From contig JAJPJF010000163.1 of NCBI GenBank assembly GCA_021324415.1, positions 1-33,740 of the forward strand: a stretch of DNA of 33,740 bases. Reading direction: 5' to 3'. Under the pieces are notes generated by a model. It ran no database searches and was not told the DNA's origin. It was given only the letters and a program-made list of their open reading frames with translations. Each line of letters begins with the position of its first letter. The stretch's first letter is position 1. The stretch is from Nostocales cyanobacterium Centralia_MAG_434 (GTDB taxonomy: Bacteria; Cyanobacteriota; Cyanobacteriia; Cyanobacteriales; Nostocaceae). Both the position numbers and the translations under genes were made by a program. Shown here in pieces: positions 7,814 to 17,819 of this stretch.

Positions 7814-8521
7814 ATGAGACTATTGAGGCGCTGGATGGGGTTTTGGGGATTTGCTCTAATCTCCTTAATAGCAACATCCTGTCATACAAGAATTGCGTCG
7901 TACTTATCTGTGCCTGACAATTCTCCTAAACATCCGCATTCGCTAGCACGGGTGAGATCCCTTTCACCTCTTGAGGAGCAAGTCATTGTGGAAATGAACA
8001 AAGCAAGAACAAATCCTAGAGCTTACGCGACTTTACTAGAAAACTATAAAAAGCACTTTGAAGGGAACCGCGTCAAAATCTCTAGTCATGTTTATCTACA
8101 AACAAAAGAAGGAGTTAAAGCAGTTGATGAGGCGATCGCTTTTCTCAAATCAGTTCAACCTGTAGGACCGTTAACAGTATCTAAAGGAATGTCTTTAGCA
8201 GCTCGGGATCATGTTAAGGATCAAGGAGCAAAAGGTATCATTGGTCATTATGGCAGTGATAAAAGCGATCCCTTTATGCGTATCAATCGTTATGGTAAGT
8301 GGCTAGCTATTGCTGGAGAAAACATTACCTACGGCTCTCATACAGCACAGGATATTGTCATGCAGTTAATTATTGACGATGGTGTGCCTGATCGGGGTCA
8401 CAGGGAAAATCTGTTTAACCCTGCTTTTAAAGTGGCAGGGGTTGCTTTTGGGGTTCATAGCAAATATAGGCAAATGTGCGTGATTGATTATGCAGGTGAA
8501 TATATTGAGAAAATCACGTGA
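7814..8521 (+). CDS. CAP-domain (SCP/PR-1-like) exported protein
   Basis: A 235-residue protein with an N-terminal hydrophobic signal ([21 protein letters not shown]); Cys23 could be a lipidation site although the ATSC lipobox is weak. Residues about 52-232 form a CAP domain: the opening helix [19 protein letters not shown], then GHYG with H145, GEN with E169, GHREN with H196 and E198, and a C-terminal AFGVHSKY strand containing H215. These are the His/Glu positions that line the CAP cavity and can bind a divalent metal. Bacterial CAP proteins are secreted, with largely unknown roles. It precedes the alpha/beta hydrolase gene by 45 bp in the same direction, so cotranscription is possible. Confidence 0.9.
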   Translation: MRLLRRWMGFWGFALISLIATSCHTRIASYLSVPDNSPKHPHSLARVRSLSPLEEQVIVEMNKARTNPRAYATLLENYKKHFEGNRVKISSHVYLQTKEGVKAVDEAIAFLKSVQPVGPLTVSKGMSLAARDHVKDQGAKGIIGHYGSDKSDPFMRINRYGKWLAIAGENITYGSHTAQDIVMQLIIDDGVPDRGHRENLFNPAFKVAGVAFGVHSKYRQMCVIDYAGEYIEKIT

Positions 8522-8566
8522 TATGCCCAGCCCTAACAAATCATCGTTTATTCTTACTTAATTTCA

Positions 8567-9406
8567 ATGCATAAGTCTTCAGCTGTAGCTCTTAACGTCC
8601 AGGTTCAAGGTCAAGGTTTTCCAATTCTCTGTCTACATGGTCATCCTGGTTCTGGTTCTAGTCTTTCTGTCTTCACAAATCACTTATCACAAAAATTTCA
8701 AACTTTTGCTCCAGATCTACGAGGTTATGGGAAAAGTCGCTTTCATGGCAATTTTGAGATGAGTGATCATTTGATAGATCTAGAAGCACTTTTAAACCGC
8801 TTTGAGTTGGAAAAATGTCTGATATTAGGCTGGTCACTAGGTGGGATTCTGGCAATGGAGTTGGCCATGAAACTTCCACAGCGGATCACAGGGCTAATTT
8901 TAGTTGCTACATCTGCTAAACCTAGAGGTAACCATCCACCTGTGAGTTGGCAAGATAATTTATACACTGGGATAGCCTCTTTATTGAGCTATATACAACC
9001 TGACTGGCAATGGAACATTGAAACATTTGGTAAGCGATCGCTTTTACGCTACCTCATTCAACAACACACTCCCACAGCCTACCGCTACATTGCCACAGAG
9101 GCAGTGCCAGCCTATTTACAAACCTCTGGTGCTGCTACTCGTGCTTTGTATACTGCAATGAGCTCTATGTATGACCGACTTATAGATCTGCAGAAAATTC
9201 AATGTCCTAGTTTGGTACTTAGTGGTGCTCAAGACTATCACATCACATCTGAATCAAGTCGAGAGACATCTCAATACCTCAGAGATTGTCAGTTTCATTG
9301 CTACCCAAATACAGCTCATCTTTTCCCATGGGAAATTCCTGATGTTGTACTCAAAGACATTGACAAATGGTTTTTTGAGCATCCGCAGGTAGTCAACAGT
9401 CAATAG
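8567..9406 (+). CDS. Alpha/beta-fold hydrolase
   Basis: A 279-residue alpha/beta hydrolase with the complete catalytic triad: nucleophile Ser90 in the elbow GWSLGG (88-93), Asp223 in SGAQDYH, and His251 in NTAHLFPWE. The oxyanion-hole motif is LHGHPGSG (23-30), and DLRGYGKS at 50-57 is characteristic of the MhpC/haloperoxidase-like branch. An ester, thioester or C-C bond hydrolysis is expected; the substrate cannot be told. No signal peptide, so cytoplasmic. It follows the CAP gene by 45 bp, and an inverted repeat overlaps its stop region. Confidence 0.9.
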   Translation: MHKSSAVALNVQVQGQGFPILCLHGHPGSGSSLSVFTNHLSQKFQTFAPDLRGYGKSRFHGNFEMSDHLIDLEALLNRFELEKCLILGWSLGGILAMELAMKLPQRITGLILVATSAKPRGNHPPVSWQDNLYTGIASLLSYIQPDWQWNIETFGKRSLLRYLIQQHTPTAYRYIATEAVPAYLQTSGAATRALYTAMSSMYDRLIDLQKIQCPSLVLSGAQDYHITSESSRETSQYLRDCQFHCYPNTAHLFPWEIPDVVLKDIDKWFFEHPQVVNSQ

Positions 9407-9436
9407 TCAATCTAAAAGAAATTGTTGACTATTGAC
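9399..9436. repeat. Inverted repeat at the end of the hydrolase gene
   Basis: GTCAATAGTCAA (9399-9410) is perfectly complementary to TTGACTATTGAC (9425-9436), a 12-bp stem that starts inside the last codons of the hydrolase gene. AGTCAACAGTCAATAGTCAA-type sequences are a widespread repeat in Nostocales. Without a T run it is a weak intrinsic terminator but may separate the convergent transcripts. Confidence 0.65.
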
Positions 9437-9460
9437 CTTAAATTAGCCTATGAAGTGTGA

Positions 9461-9763
9461 TTAAATTTGACCGCTAAAGGCAGGCCTTACTTTGCGGTCA
9501 ATCCTTTCCCCCAAGTCATCAGCAATTGTTAGGGTATTTGGTTTAAAACGCTTGACATTTATTGCAATTCCCTGCGCTCCTTCTTGTTCTAAATCTTCTA
9601 CATAGCCTTTAATCGCCGTTTTGGCATCTGTAGAACTTAGAAATGGCCCGAAATAGTAAGTACAACGTGGATTTTGTGTCGCAATCTCTACCCACCAAGC
9701 TAAACCAAAGCTATCGAGTGTATTAATCAACAATTCCTTGAAGTTATTCCAAATGGTTTTCAT
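9461..9763 (-). CDS. DUF1816 domain protein
   Basis: A 100-residue cyanobacterial protein of family DUF1816. Visible family traits are the N-terminal AWWVEIATQNPRCTYYFGPF segment (20 residues from about 22) and the helix-strand SSTDAKTAIKGYVEDLEQEGAQGI, followed by a strand KRFKPNTLTI. Members are small, soluble and usually located near phycobilisome or stress-related genes, but no activity is established. It is monocistronic, converging on the alpha/beta hydrolase. Confidence 0.85.
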   Translation of the reverse strand: MKTIWNNFKELLINTLDSFGLAWWVEIATQNPRCTYYFGPFLSSTDAKTAIKGYVEDLEQEGAQGIAINVKRFKPNTLTIADDLGERIDRKVRPAFSGQI

Positions 9764-9847
9764 GGTTTTCGCTGATTTCTAAATGTAGTACAGTGTGCTA
9801 AACAATATGCTACTAATTTTATGTGTTTTACATTTCTTTATACTCTT

Positions 9848-10846
9848 TTATTCTTCTGTTTTCAAAGAAATTTTTGTTAATTTATCGAAGTGTAGAGTAT
9901 TCTGCCAGCGTTGACGATAAACCTCATAAAGCGCCATTCCCGTTGCTACTGAGGCATTGAGGCTGGGGATCTTACCTTGCAGCGGTATCGACACTAAGGC
10001 ATCACAAGAACGTTGTGTCAACATACTAAGACCTTCACCTTCTGCACCTACAACCAGAACGATAGGACCACTGAAGTTGACTGTATGTAGTGGAGCACTA
10101 GCTGTGGCAGCAGTACCATAAATCCAAAAGCCAGCGGCTTTTAATTCTTCCAAGGCTCGTTGCAGATTCACGACTCTAGCAACAGCAAAGTCTTCTAGAG
10201 CACCAGCTGCTACTTTCATTACCGTAGAAGTGATCCCACTAGCTCGACGTTGCGGGATCACCAATCCTTGAGCACCAATGGCTTCTGCCGTGCGAATAAT
10301 AGCTCCTAGATTGTGTGGGTCAGTGATGCCATCAGCAACAACAATAACTGGATCGTTGACAGATTGTGCTTGTGTAATTAACTCGCCTAAATCAATGTAG
10401 GCATATGGGGCAATTTGTGCTGCGACTCCTTGATGATGTGTCGTAGATGTGATTTGGTCTAAGCGCTTTGGTTCAACTTCATCAATGATGGTGCCATTTT
10501 CTTTTGCCTGGAGAATGAGTGAGTGAAAGCGCGGATCGTAGCGAAGACGGGGAGTGATCCAAATCCGATTCAGACGACGCTGGCTTTCCAATGCGCTTAA
10601 CACTGGATGGCGACCGTAGATCAGATCCGTATCTTCTGGTGGTGGTGTTTGTTTTCTAGATACAGAGGAATTGGGGTTGTAACGACTTTGTACTGGACGC
10701 GAATTAGTTGGAACAACGGAGGCATCGTTCTCCTTTCTACGATTACGCGTGGGATTAGAAACGATACGCTTACCCTTGATTTTTATGGGCTGCCTACTAT
10801 TCGTTTCGCCAGCGGATTTGATTTTTCTTGGTTTATTGGTTGTCAT
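9848..10846 (-). CDS. rlmB: 23S rRNA (guanosine-2'-O)-methyltransferase, TrmH/SpoU family
   Basis: A SPOUT-class RNA 2'-O-methyltransferase, expected to modify G2251 (E. coli numbering) in the 23S rRNA P-loop using S-adenosylmethionine. After a basic, Ser/Asn-rich disordered extension (residues 1-73, usual in cyanobacteria), the SpoU substrate-binding domain begins at [15 protein letters not shown]. The three SPOUT motifs are present: [29 protein letters not shown] and [16 protein letters not shown], which form the trefoil knot. mrnC lies 97 bp upstream on the same strand. Specificity for G2251 rather than another 2'-O site is by family similarity. Confidence 0.9.
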   Translation of the reverse strand: MTTNKPRKIKSAGETNSRQPIKIKGKRIVSNPTRNRRKENDASVVPTNSRPVQSRYNPNSSVSRKQTPPPEDTDLIYGRHPVLSALESQRRLNRIWITPRLRYDPRFHSLILQAKENGTIIDEVEPKRLDQITSTTHHQGVAAQIAPYAYIDLGELITQAQSVNDPVIVVADGITDPHNLGAIIRTAEAIGAQGLVIPQRRASGITSTVMKVAAGALEDFAVARVVNLQRALEELKAAGFWIYGTAATASAPLHTVNFSGPIVLVVGAEGEGLSMLTQRSCDALVSIPLQGKIPSLNASVATGMALYEVYRQRWQNTLHFDKLTKISLKTEE

Positions 10847-10943
10847 AAGAGTTTTGGTGTGAGCGTATGAGCAGGCATCCTTAATGAGCTCGCTTGACCG
10901 AACCTACTCAATTGATTCTGGAAGAGTGGGAGTTTATTTCCCT

Positions 10944-11423
10944 CTATTTTTCAAAATGCAGTTTTTGTAACAGTTCGTTTAATCGCTGAGCATCGGTGAG
11001 ATACAGGTAGCCAATTAGGGTTTCTAAACTGGTTGCCTGTTGATATGTTTCGGGATCAACACGCTTAGGGCGTCCTGTCGCTGCATTACGACCCCGTCGG
11101 ACAATTTCTTGCTCGTGATCCAACAGATGAGGATTGAGCGATCGCAAGTGCAGTGCTTGAGCTTCTGCTCTGACTTGTGCCACTACCAAACGATGATAAG
11201 CTTCTGGTCGTTGTAGTGGTAGCAGATAAAACGTCCTAACATATAGTTCATAAACTGCATCTCCCAAATAAGCTAAAGCAGTAGGGGATATTTGTTGCAG
11301 TTGTACCTGGGAAATCTGTTGAGATAACTGTTCTGTGGTTACCCTTAATACTTGACACTTAAATGAATCTTGGTTAACAGATTCATTCTGTTCATTTTCT
11401 AGCTCTTCCTCCTTTGATTTCAC
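10944..11423 (-). CDS. mrnC: Mini-ribonuclease III
   Basis: A 159-residue protein with the RNase III catalytic domain alone, without a dsRNA-binding domain, as in Mini-III, which trims 23S rRNA precursor ends in Bacillus. The catalytic signature is SPTALAYLGDAVYELYVR (residues about 45-62), and the second acidic cluster falls in SLETLIGYLYLTD near the C-terminus; RRGRNAATGRPKR is the typical basic loop. Residues 1-35 are a charged extension. The start is GTG at 11423 and no better internal start is seen. It lies immediately upstream of rlmB; the same mrnC-rlmB order is known in Bacillus subtilis. Confidence 0.9.
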   Translation of the reverse strand: MKSKEEELENEQNESVNQDSFKCQVLRVTTEQLSQQISQVQLQQISPTALAYLGDAVYELYVRTFYLLPLQRPEAYHRLVVAQVRAEAQALHLRSLNPHLLDHEQEIVRRGRNAATGRPKRVDPETYQQATSLETLIGYLYLTDAQRLNELLQKLHFEK

Positions 11424-11583
11424 AACTTAATCATTCCTCACAGGCTAGATTGGGGACTTTCTATAAGTAGATTTATTCTGCCCTAAGACTGCTGTGTTGG
11501 TCTACCAAGCATAATCAAAGCTAAAAAAGCTACTGTCTTATTTTATCTTTTTTATCCACAAAATCTTGCTCTGTATGTCCTAT

Positions 11584-11622
11584 GACAAAAATTAAGCTAT
11601 CCAGATTAAAATCTCGGATAGC
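11584..11622 (-). terminator. Hairpin terminator of the STAS-domain gene
   Basis: On the minus strand GCTATCC/GGATAGC (11616-11622 with 11596-11602), with an inner AGAT/ATCT extension, is followed by TTAATTTTTG. It starts about 30 bases beyond the STAS gene stop codon. Confidence 0.75.
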
Positions 11623-11650
11623 TAGATTAAATTCTAATCAAACAATCAAG

Positions 11651-12046
11651 CTAAGGGATGTTTTCTAGAGCCGCTTCAACATTTGGTTGCAGGGAGAGAA
11701 ACTTCTCTAAGCGAACAAGCTTGACTGTTTGAGTTACACGGGCATTAGAGACAATTTGTAAAGTACCCTGGGCGGTTTGCGCATGCTTGGCGAGCTGCAC
11801 AAGAGCACCCAAGCCAGAGCTATCAACAAAGTCGATCTGTGAGAGATCCAGAATAATATGCTTTGGTCCCTCATCAATTTTCCCACCAAGTACCTTGCGA
11901 AATGTCGGTTCCGAAAAAGCGTCTAACAACCCTGTGAGGCGAAATAGCTGACAGTTATCCCGAACTTCGCGCGTGCCTCTCAGGCTTACAGTTAGATTAA
12001 GTGGCTCAGCAATAATTCCCTCCTCATCGTCATGGTGAACGCTCAA
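11651..12046 (-). CDS. STAS-domain protein, anti-sigma factor antagonist-like
   Basis: A 131-residue single STAS domain, similar to SpoIIAA/RsbV anti-anti-sigma factors and to the cyanobacterial partner-switching proteins. The phosphorylation loop is intact: FVDSSGLGALVQL with S76 and S77, where the second Ser aligns with the phosphorylated Ser of SpoIIAA. The strand HIILDLSQIDF precedes it. The start is uncertain: the frame opens at TTG (12046) with no obvious ribosome site, and there is no Met before the domain. carA is 61 bp upstream on the same strand. A matching kinase or phosphatase is not in the window, so the pathway is unknown. Confidence 0.88.
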   Translation of the reverse strand: MSVHHDDEEGIIAEPLNLTVSLRGTREVRDNCQLFRLTGLLDAFSEPTFRKVLGGKIDEGPKHIILDLSQIDFVDSSGLGALVQLAKHAQTAQGTLQIVSNARVTQTVKLVRLEKFLSLQPNVEAALENIP

Positions 12047-12107
12047 GTATAGATGGTTTTTGTGCAGATTGTCTACAACTCTCTAAGAGGCTAACCTTCC
12101 CTCATTT

Positions 12108-13274
12108 TTACCTACTTCCTACAGATTCTGCTTGTCGTGCTGCTCGCATTGCTTGAACAAACTGCTCAAACAGGTAATCAGCATCGTGAGGACCAGGACT
12201 TGCCTCTGGATGATACTGAACAGAGAAAACAGGTAGGGACTTATGACGTAACCCAGCAATGGTGCGATCATTTAAGTTGAGATGGCTGATCTCCACAACA
12301 TTGGTTGGTAGAGTGTCTGGGTCAATAGCAAAACTGTGGTTTTGGCTAGTAATTTCTACCCGTCGCTTTAAACCTGCAGGCTGATTCAAACCGCGATGTC
12401 CAAATTTAAGTTTGAAGGTTTCTGCTCCAAGTGCATGACCTATAATTTGGTGTCCCATACAAATTCCAAATATAGGCTTATCAGATGAAAGCAATGCCTT
12501 GGTAGTTTCAATGCCTTCAATGACAGCCGCAGGATCGCCAGGACCATTAGATAGGAAGATTCCATCTGGATTATATCCAAGAATTTCCTCTACAGTTGTG
12601 TGCGCAGGCACAACAATGACGCGGCAGCCATAGCTTGCTAAGCGGCGCAGAATATTGCGTTTAACACCAAAGTCTAAGGCAACCACAGTGAAGGATTCAT
12701 CAGAATTTGCCACAACCTCTGGGTTGAATTCCCAACAAGAGGTTGTGGGATCTGACCATTCATAAACGGTTGAAGTCGTGACTTCACGAACAAGATTTAA
12801 TCCCTTCATCTCAGGTGCTGCTAGGACTTGTTCTAGCAGTTCAGCCTCATCAAGAATGGATGTAGAAATACCCCCATTCATGGCTCCACATAGACGGATT
12901 TTGCGAGTAAGTTCGCGGGTATCAATGCCATAAATACCCGATATTTGGTGTTGTTTTAGGTAGTCAGGCAAGGATTGTGTAGATCGCCAGTTACTTGGTC
13001 GAGAACAAATATTCCGAGCAATGACACCTCGCACTTGCGGTCGCTCTGATTCGTCATCTTCTGGATTGATTCCAGTATTTCCCAGTTCAGGATAGGTAAA
13101 AACAACTATTTGACCGCAATAGCTAGGGTCAGTTAGCACTTCTTGATACCCGGTCATGCCAGTGTTAAATACCACTTCCCCAATGGTGGTGCCAATAGCA
13201 CCAAAAGACCAACCATGATAAGCAGTTCCATCTGCCATCACCAGTAGAGCCGGTATTGCGTCAAACAGGGACAT
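12108..13274 (-). CDS. carA: Carbamoyl-phosphate synthase small (glutaminase) subunit
   Basis: CarA hydrolyses glutamine and channels ammonia to CarB for carbamoyl phosphate, feeding arginine and pyrimidine synthesis. Using the ATG at 13274 the protein has 388 residues; a GTG 12 codons upstream (13310) is also in frame but the internal start matches family N-termini ([12 protein letters not shown]) and has a GAAAAG tract. The class I glutaminase triad is complete: C272 in GICMGHQ, H355 and E357 in QYHPEA, in good agreement with E. coli CarA. The N-terminal domain motif [17 protein letters not shown] is clear. carB is not in the window. It precedes the STAS gene on the same strand. Confidence 0.97.
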   Translation of the reverse strand: MSLFDAIPALLVMADGTAYHGWSFGAIGTTIGEVVFNTGMTGYQEVLTDPSYCGQIVVFTYPELGNTGINPEDDESERPQVRGVIARNICSRPSNWRSTQSLPDYLKQHQISGIYGIDTRELTRKIRLCGAMNGGISTSILDEAELLEQVLAAPEMKGLNLVREVTTSTVYEWSDPTTSCWEFNPEVVANSDESFTVVALDFGVKRNILRRLASYGCRVIVVPAHTTVEEILGYNPDGIFLSNGPGDPAAVIEGIETTKALLSSDKPIFGICMGHQIIGHALGAETFKLKFGHRGLNQPAGLKRRVEITSQNHSFAIDPDTLPTNVVEISHLNLNDRTIAGLRHKSLPVFSVQYHPEASPGPHDADYLFEQFVQAMRAARQAESVGSR

Positions 13275-13519
13275 AGGCTTTTCATTAGCAAGGCATTCAG
13301 CTGTGGGCACTATCAGTGATTTCTCTATCCCATGCTCTATGCCTTAATTTGTTTAATTGGGTTGATAGTATAAATGATAATTATGCCATGAATGAATTGT
13401 TTTGAAATTACCAACTTATTAATTAAAAATTAAAAAGAAAAAAATACCAAATCTTTAAGGAGAAACAAGCAACTGCTGTAGATTTGAACAAGGCTAGACA
13501 GTTACAATAACTGGTAATT

Positions 13520-14662
13520 ATGCATCAGTTTCTTTTATCCCGTGTAGCGCTGATTTTTCTATCTACCACACTAGCAACTCTGGCTGTTGGCTGTAGAGAA
13601 GACAAGCAGCCTACTGCGTTTATTGAAAAAAAACAGCATGCACTGCTCGATAAGACAGATGCAGCAAATCCTGCTACCACAACAGTACCAATCGCCAGTC
13701 CAATACCGAGCACAAGGGCACAGTCTCGATTAGAATCAGATTCTTTTGAACAAGGACTAGATAAAGCTACCAGTGCTTTCAGTATAAGTCAATCAGCTCG
13801 CTCTATAGAAGATTGGAGTTTAGTGGCAAGCCAGTTTCAGGAAGCGATCGCACTCTTGAAAAGAGTGCCTGTAGATAGTCCCTATTTTTCAAGTGCCCAA
13901 ACAAAAATCACAGAATTCCAGCGTCAACTTAAATATGCGCAACGGCAAGCTACTCATTCCCGAAATACAAAAAGGGTAGTCATTGCAGTTCCCCGAGTAT
14001 CTTCTGCACCAAATATTACCTTACCACAACAAACAGCCGAATGTAGCAATATTCGCTTTGATCATTTCAGTAGATGTCCATCAAGAACTGTTTGCTCAGC
14101 TGTGTCTGCAAGAATACGCAAGTGTTCTCCGTTATCTGGACAAGAAAAACAACCATCAAGCATGACTTTCTCCCCTCCAGAACGCCTGAACCAGCAGCAA
14201 GTTTTTATCGTTCCAATTAAACGGCGAGTTGGAGGAACACCAATTATTGAAGTCACTTTCAATGGCGATCAGCAATTTGAGATGATCTTGGATACAGGAG
14301 CTAGTGGTACTGTGATCAATCAGAAAATGGCAGATGCTTTGGGTGTGATACCTGTAGGTAAAGCGAAGGCAAACACTGCTAGCTCTAAAGCCGTAGAATT
14401 TCCCATTGGCTACATAGACTCTATTGAAGTTGGTGGTGCTAGAGTCAACCAAATTGCAGTAGCGATCGCAGGCTCAGACTTAGAAACTGGACTTCTCGGT
14501 CATGACTTTTTTGGTAATTACGATCTCACGATTAAACGTGATGTTATTGAGTTTCGCCCACAAGCGAAAGCCCAGATCAATAGCAACACAAATGAAATTG
14601 GAGTTCCCTTAACCAAAGCACACAACTCCATAGAATTTGCTAGACCCTCATCAATCCCGTGA
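13520..14662 (+). CDS. Retropepsin-like aspartic protease lipoprotein
   Basis: A 380-residue protein with a lipoprotein signal peptide; the lipobox LAVGC places the lipidated Cys at 25. A Ser/Thr/Pro-rich linker (about 30-75) and a helical region (75-145) follow. The C-terminal domain (about 228-360) is a clan AA single-domain aspartic protease: strand GTPIIEVTFNG, then active-site D258 in LDTGASGTVI, and GLLGHDFFGNYDLTI as the second signature. Such proteases act as homodimers, so one Asp per chain is expected. A four-Cys segment (C175, C186, C192, C202) in the linker is unusual. Likely anchored in a membrane facing the periplasm. Substrate unknown. Confidence 0.85.
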   Translation: MHQFLLSRVALIFLSTTLATLAVGCREDKQPTAFIEKKQHALLDKTDAANPATTTVPIASPIPSTRAQSRLESDSFEQGLDKATSAFSISQSARSIEDWSLVASQFQEAIALLKRVPVDSPYFSSAQTKITEFQRQLKYAQRQATHSRNTKRVVIAVPRVSSAPNITLPQQTAECSNIRFDHFSRCPSRTVCSAVSARIRKCSPLSGQEKQPSSMTFSPPERLNQQQVFIVPIKRRVGGTPIIEVTFNGDQQFEMILDTGASGTVINQKMADALGVIPVGKAKANTASSKAVEFPIGYIDSIEVGGARVNQIAVAIAGSDLETGLLGHDFFGNYDLTIKRDVIEFRPQAKAQINSNTNEIGVPLTKAHNSIEFARPSSIP

Positions 14663-14761
14663 GTGCGATCTATAGAACATGTGCATAGCATACTATTATA
14701 TCAGAGTCTGGGTGATTACATACTCGGGCTAGTGTATCTTTATTGTGACAATTTACTAAGA

Positions 14762-14791
14762 TTTAACCAAACGTTAACTTTAAGTTAACCT
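14762..14791 (+). promoter_or_regulatory. Pho-box-like triple direct repeat
   Basis: Three 8-mers, TTTAACCA, GTTAACTT and GTTAACCT, are spaced by exactly 3 bp (11-bp period). This matches the cyanobacterial SphR Pho-box layout of three PyTTAAPyPy(T/A) repeats, except for G at the first position of two copies. The second and third copies also form a perfect 17-bp palindrome (14773-14789). A TAATAAT -10-like element lies at 14809-14815. Regulator binding is inferred. Confidence 0.45.
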
Positions 14792-14819
14792 ATTGGTTGT
14801 TAACTAAATAATAATTCAC

Positions 14820-14881
14820 TTTTTGCTGCAACATTTGAACCTCCCAAACCTTTAAACTCGAGGAGTTGGGAGGGTTCTTTA
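14820..14881 (+). ncRNA. Candidate ~60-nt small RNA ending in a terminator hairpin
   Basis: A start about 7 bases after the TAATAAT element at 14809-14815 would yield a roughly 60-nt transcript ending at the strong hairpin at 14837-14877. No reading frame of use is present. The alternative is that the hairpin simply terminates the protease mRNA, whose stop codon is 175 bases upstream. Confidence 0.3.
14837..14881 (+). terminator. Hairpin terminator between the protease gene and ilvC
   Basis: GAACCTCCCAA pairs with TTGGGAGGGTTC (one bulged base), and TTTATTTG follows directly on the plus strand. The loop contains a nested ACTC/GAGT hairpin. Confidence 0.72.
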
Positions 14882-15033
14882 TTTGTGTAGATCTTTAGAC
14901 AAGGGAGCAACTAGCATCAATTACAACAATTAAAGCAGAAAGCCCACGGCTTCTAATCGTAGGACGGGCAGTTGCGGGACTGTCGGGAAACTAAATAGCA
15001 CATCAGGCAAGTGCAAGATGTAAGGTAAAATAA

Positions 15034-16074
<1,041 letters not shown>

Positions 16075-16101
16075 TTTAAAATCTAACCCCAGATGCACAG
16101 G

Positions 16102-16122
16102 TAGGTGGGCGAGACCCACCTA
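16102..16122 (+). terminator. Hairpin downstream of ilvC
   Basis: An 8-bp perfect stem TAGGTGGG/CCCACCTA with a five-base loop starts 27 bases after the ilvC stop. The T run is missing (AGCCGTTCTTT follows), so termination is plausible but not certain. Confidence 0.6.
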
Positions 16123-16191
16123 AGCCGTTCTTTAAACAATGTGGCAACTTGTTTACTCCTGGCTAAAATTCCACAGCAACTCTTGAAACAA

Positions 16192-16227
16192 GACAAGAGA
16201 GACAAGGAGGATAAGGAGGACAAGGAA
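16192..16227. repeat. 9-bp tandem repeat GACAAGGAG, four copies
   Basis: Four consecutive nonamers (GACAAGAGA, GACAAGGAG, GATAAGGAG, GACAAGGAA) in the spacer between convergent ilvC and the amidase. The same unit recurs in two other spacers of the window (29772-29861 and 33355-33571). A CTAACTCCTAACTCC repeat follows at about 16247-16262, similar to one at 3299-3314. Confidence 0.75.
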
Positions 16228-16268
16228 GTAATTTCTCTCCCCATTCCTAACTCCTAACTCCCCACTCC

Positions 16269-17660
16269 CTACAACCCAGGACGATAATCAATCCACGGTT
16301 TAGCAACTTCTAGTTGTGCTGCTAGCCTAATCAAGGTAGCTTCATCTGCGGGACGTCCGATCAACTGTATGCCAATTGGTAAACCAAGAGAATCAAAACC
16401 CACAGGAAGTGCGATCGCAGGTTGTCCTGTCGCATTAGCTGCTGGACAAGGAGCAATCCAATGAATAATTTTTTGCAATGTTTCTTCAGGACTCAATTGT
16501 GCCCATTCTCCAATGCGGATCGGAGAATGTAGATAAACTGGCAACACCAAGACATCGACTGTGTCAAAAAACGCCACAATTTGTCGTGCTACTATTTGTA
16601 GTTGTGAGAGTGCTTGGAGATACTCACCAGCAGACCCTGTTTGTGCTAGCAGCCAGCGGTTCATAGGCTGTAGTGCATCACCAGGAAGACCTGATGCACC
16701 TACCGCAGATTGCCAAACAAATTGAAATGGCTCCACCAACCCACTAAAGTCTAGGTTTCTTTCTTCAACTGTATGACCAAGTTCTTGTAATAACTGAACT
16801 GTTTGCAAAACACCTTGCTCACAGTTGGCATCTGCTTTTCCTAAGGGGGGGATACTAGTAGAATAGGCAATTCGCAAATTCCCAGGTTTTTGCTGAGTGG
16901 TGGCAAGAAATGATGGTTCTGGATCAGGTAGCCAGTAGGGATCACCTGTGACATAACCAGAAATGACATCTAATAATGCAGCCGCATCAGCAACTGTACG
17001 TGCTAAAGGTCCTTTTGTTGCCAGACCACTCAGGCGATCGCCTACTGGTGCCTGAGACACCCGTCCTCGTGATGGCTTGATCCCCACCAAACCACAACAC
17101 GCTGCAGGTCCACGAATTGATCCACCACCATCAGAACCTAGGGAGATCGCGCACAATCCTGCTGCTAGGGCTGCTGCCGCACCTCCACTAGAACCGCCAG
17201 GAGTGTATTCCAAATTCCAAGGATTTCTAGCTGGAGGAAATCCTGTAGGTTCAGTGTAAGGATATGAACCAATTTCGGAAGTTGCTGTTTTTCCTAGAAT
17301 AATAAACACAGCTTGCTTCACTCGTGTCACTACACCATCATCATACTCAGGGATGTTATTCAGTAATGCTGGATTTCCATAGGTACAAGGGACACCTGCC
17401 ACAGCAGTTAAGTCTTTGATGGAAACCGTTACCCCAAAAAACGGCGGCAGTTCTGCGGTTGTTGTGAGCATTTCTGTTTTGGCTTTGGCCTCTGCGATCG
17501 CCTGCTCTGCAGTTACTGTAAAATAACTTCCCAGTTGAGGATTCAAGCTAGAAATGCGTTCTAGATATATCTCCACCAACTCTAAGGGTGACACTTGGTG
17601 AGTACGGATTAACTGAGCCTGTTGTAATGCGCTTGTAAATGCTAGATCAATTTTATTCAT
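16269..17660 (-). CDS. Amidase signature family amidase
   Basis: A 463-residue amidase signature enzyme hydrolysing a C-N amide bond. The Ser-cisSer-Lys triad is complete: K82 in VSIKDLTAV, S157 in PGGSSGG (153-160) and nucleophile S181 in GSDGGGSIRGP. It lacks the GatA-specific features, since the loop after the nucleophile reads AACCGLVGIKPSRGRV and no gatB or gatC lies nearby, so it is a free amidase rather than the tRNA amidotransferase subunit. Natural substrate unknown; fatty, aromatic or aliphatic amides are possible. It is unrelated in operon terms to the second amidase at 22202. Confidence 0.9.
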   Translation of the reverse strand: MNKIDLAFTSALQQAQLIRTHQVSPLELVEIYLERISSLNPQLGSYFTVTAEQAIAEAKAKTEMLTTTAELPPFFGVTVSIKDLTAVAGVPCTYGNPALLNNIPEYDDGVVTRVKQAVFIILGKTATSEIGSYPYTEPTGFPPARNPWNLEYTPGGSSGGAAAALAAGLCAISLGSDGGGSIRGPAACCGLVGIKPSRGRVSQAPVGDRLSGLATKGPLARTVADAAALLDVISGYVTGDPYWLPDPEPSFLATTQQKPGNLRIAYSTSIPPLGKADANCEQGVLQTVQLLQELGHTVEERNLDFSGLVEPFQFVWQSAVGASGLPGDALQPMNRWLLAQTGSAGEYLQALSQLQIVARQIVAFFDTVDVLVLPVYLHSPIRIGEWAQLSPEETLQKIIHWIAPCPAANATGQPAIALPVGFDSLGLPIGIQLIGRPADEATLIRLAAQLEVAKPWIDYRPGL

Positions 17661-17819
17661 TGATGATGATCTGGTTTAGACAGCAGAAAAAGGACAAATC
17701 TCGATTCAATAAGTCAGTACAAATAAAGTTAACTCGTAAAGGCCGTCCTTTATCATCGAGGATGGATCATGTGTGAAAAACAAAAGACAGCCAACATAGT
17801 TATATTTATTCGCACTCAG

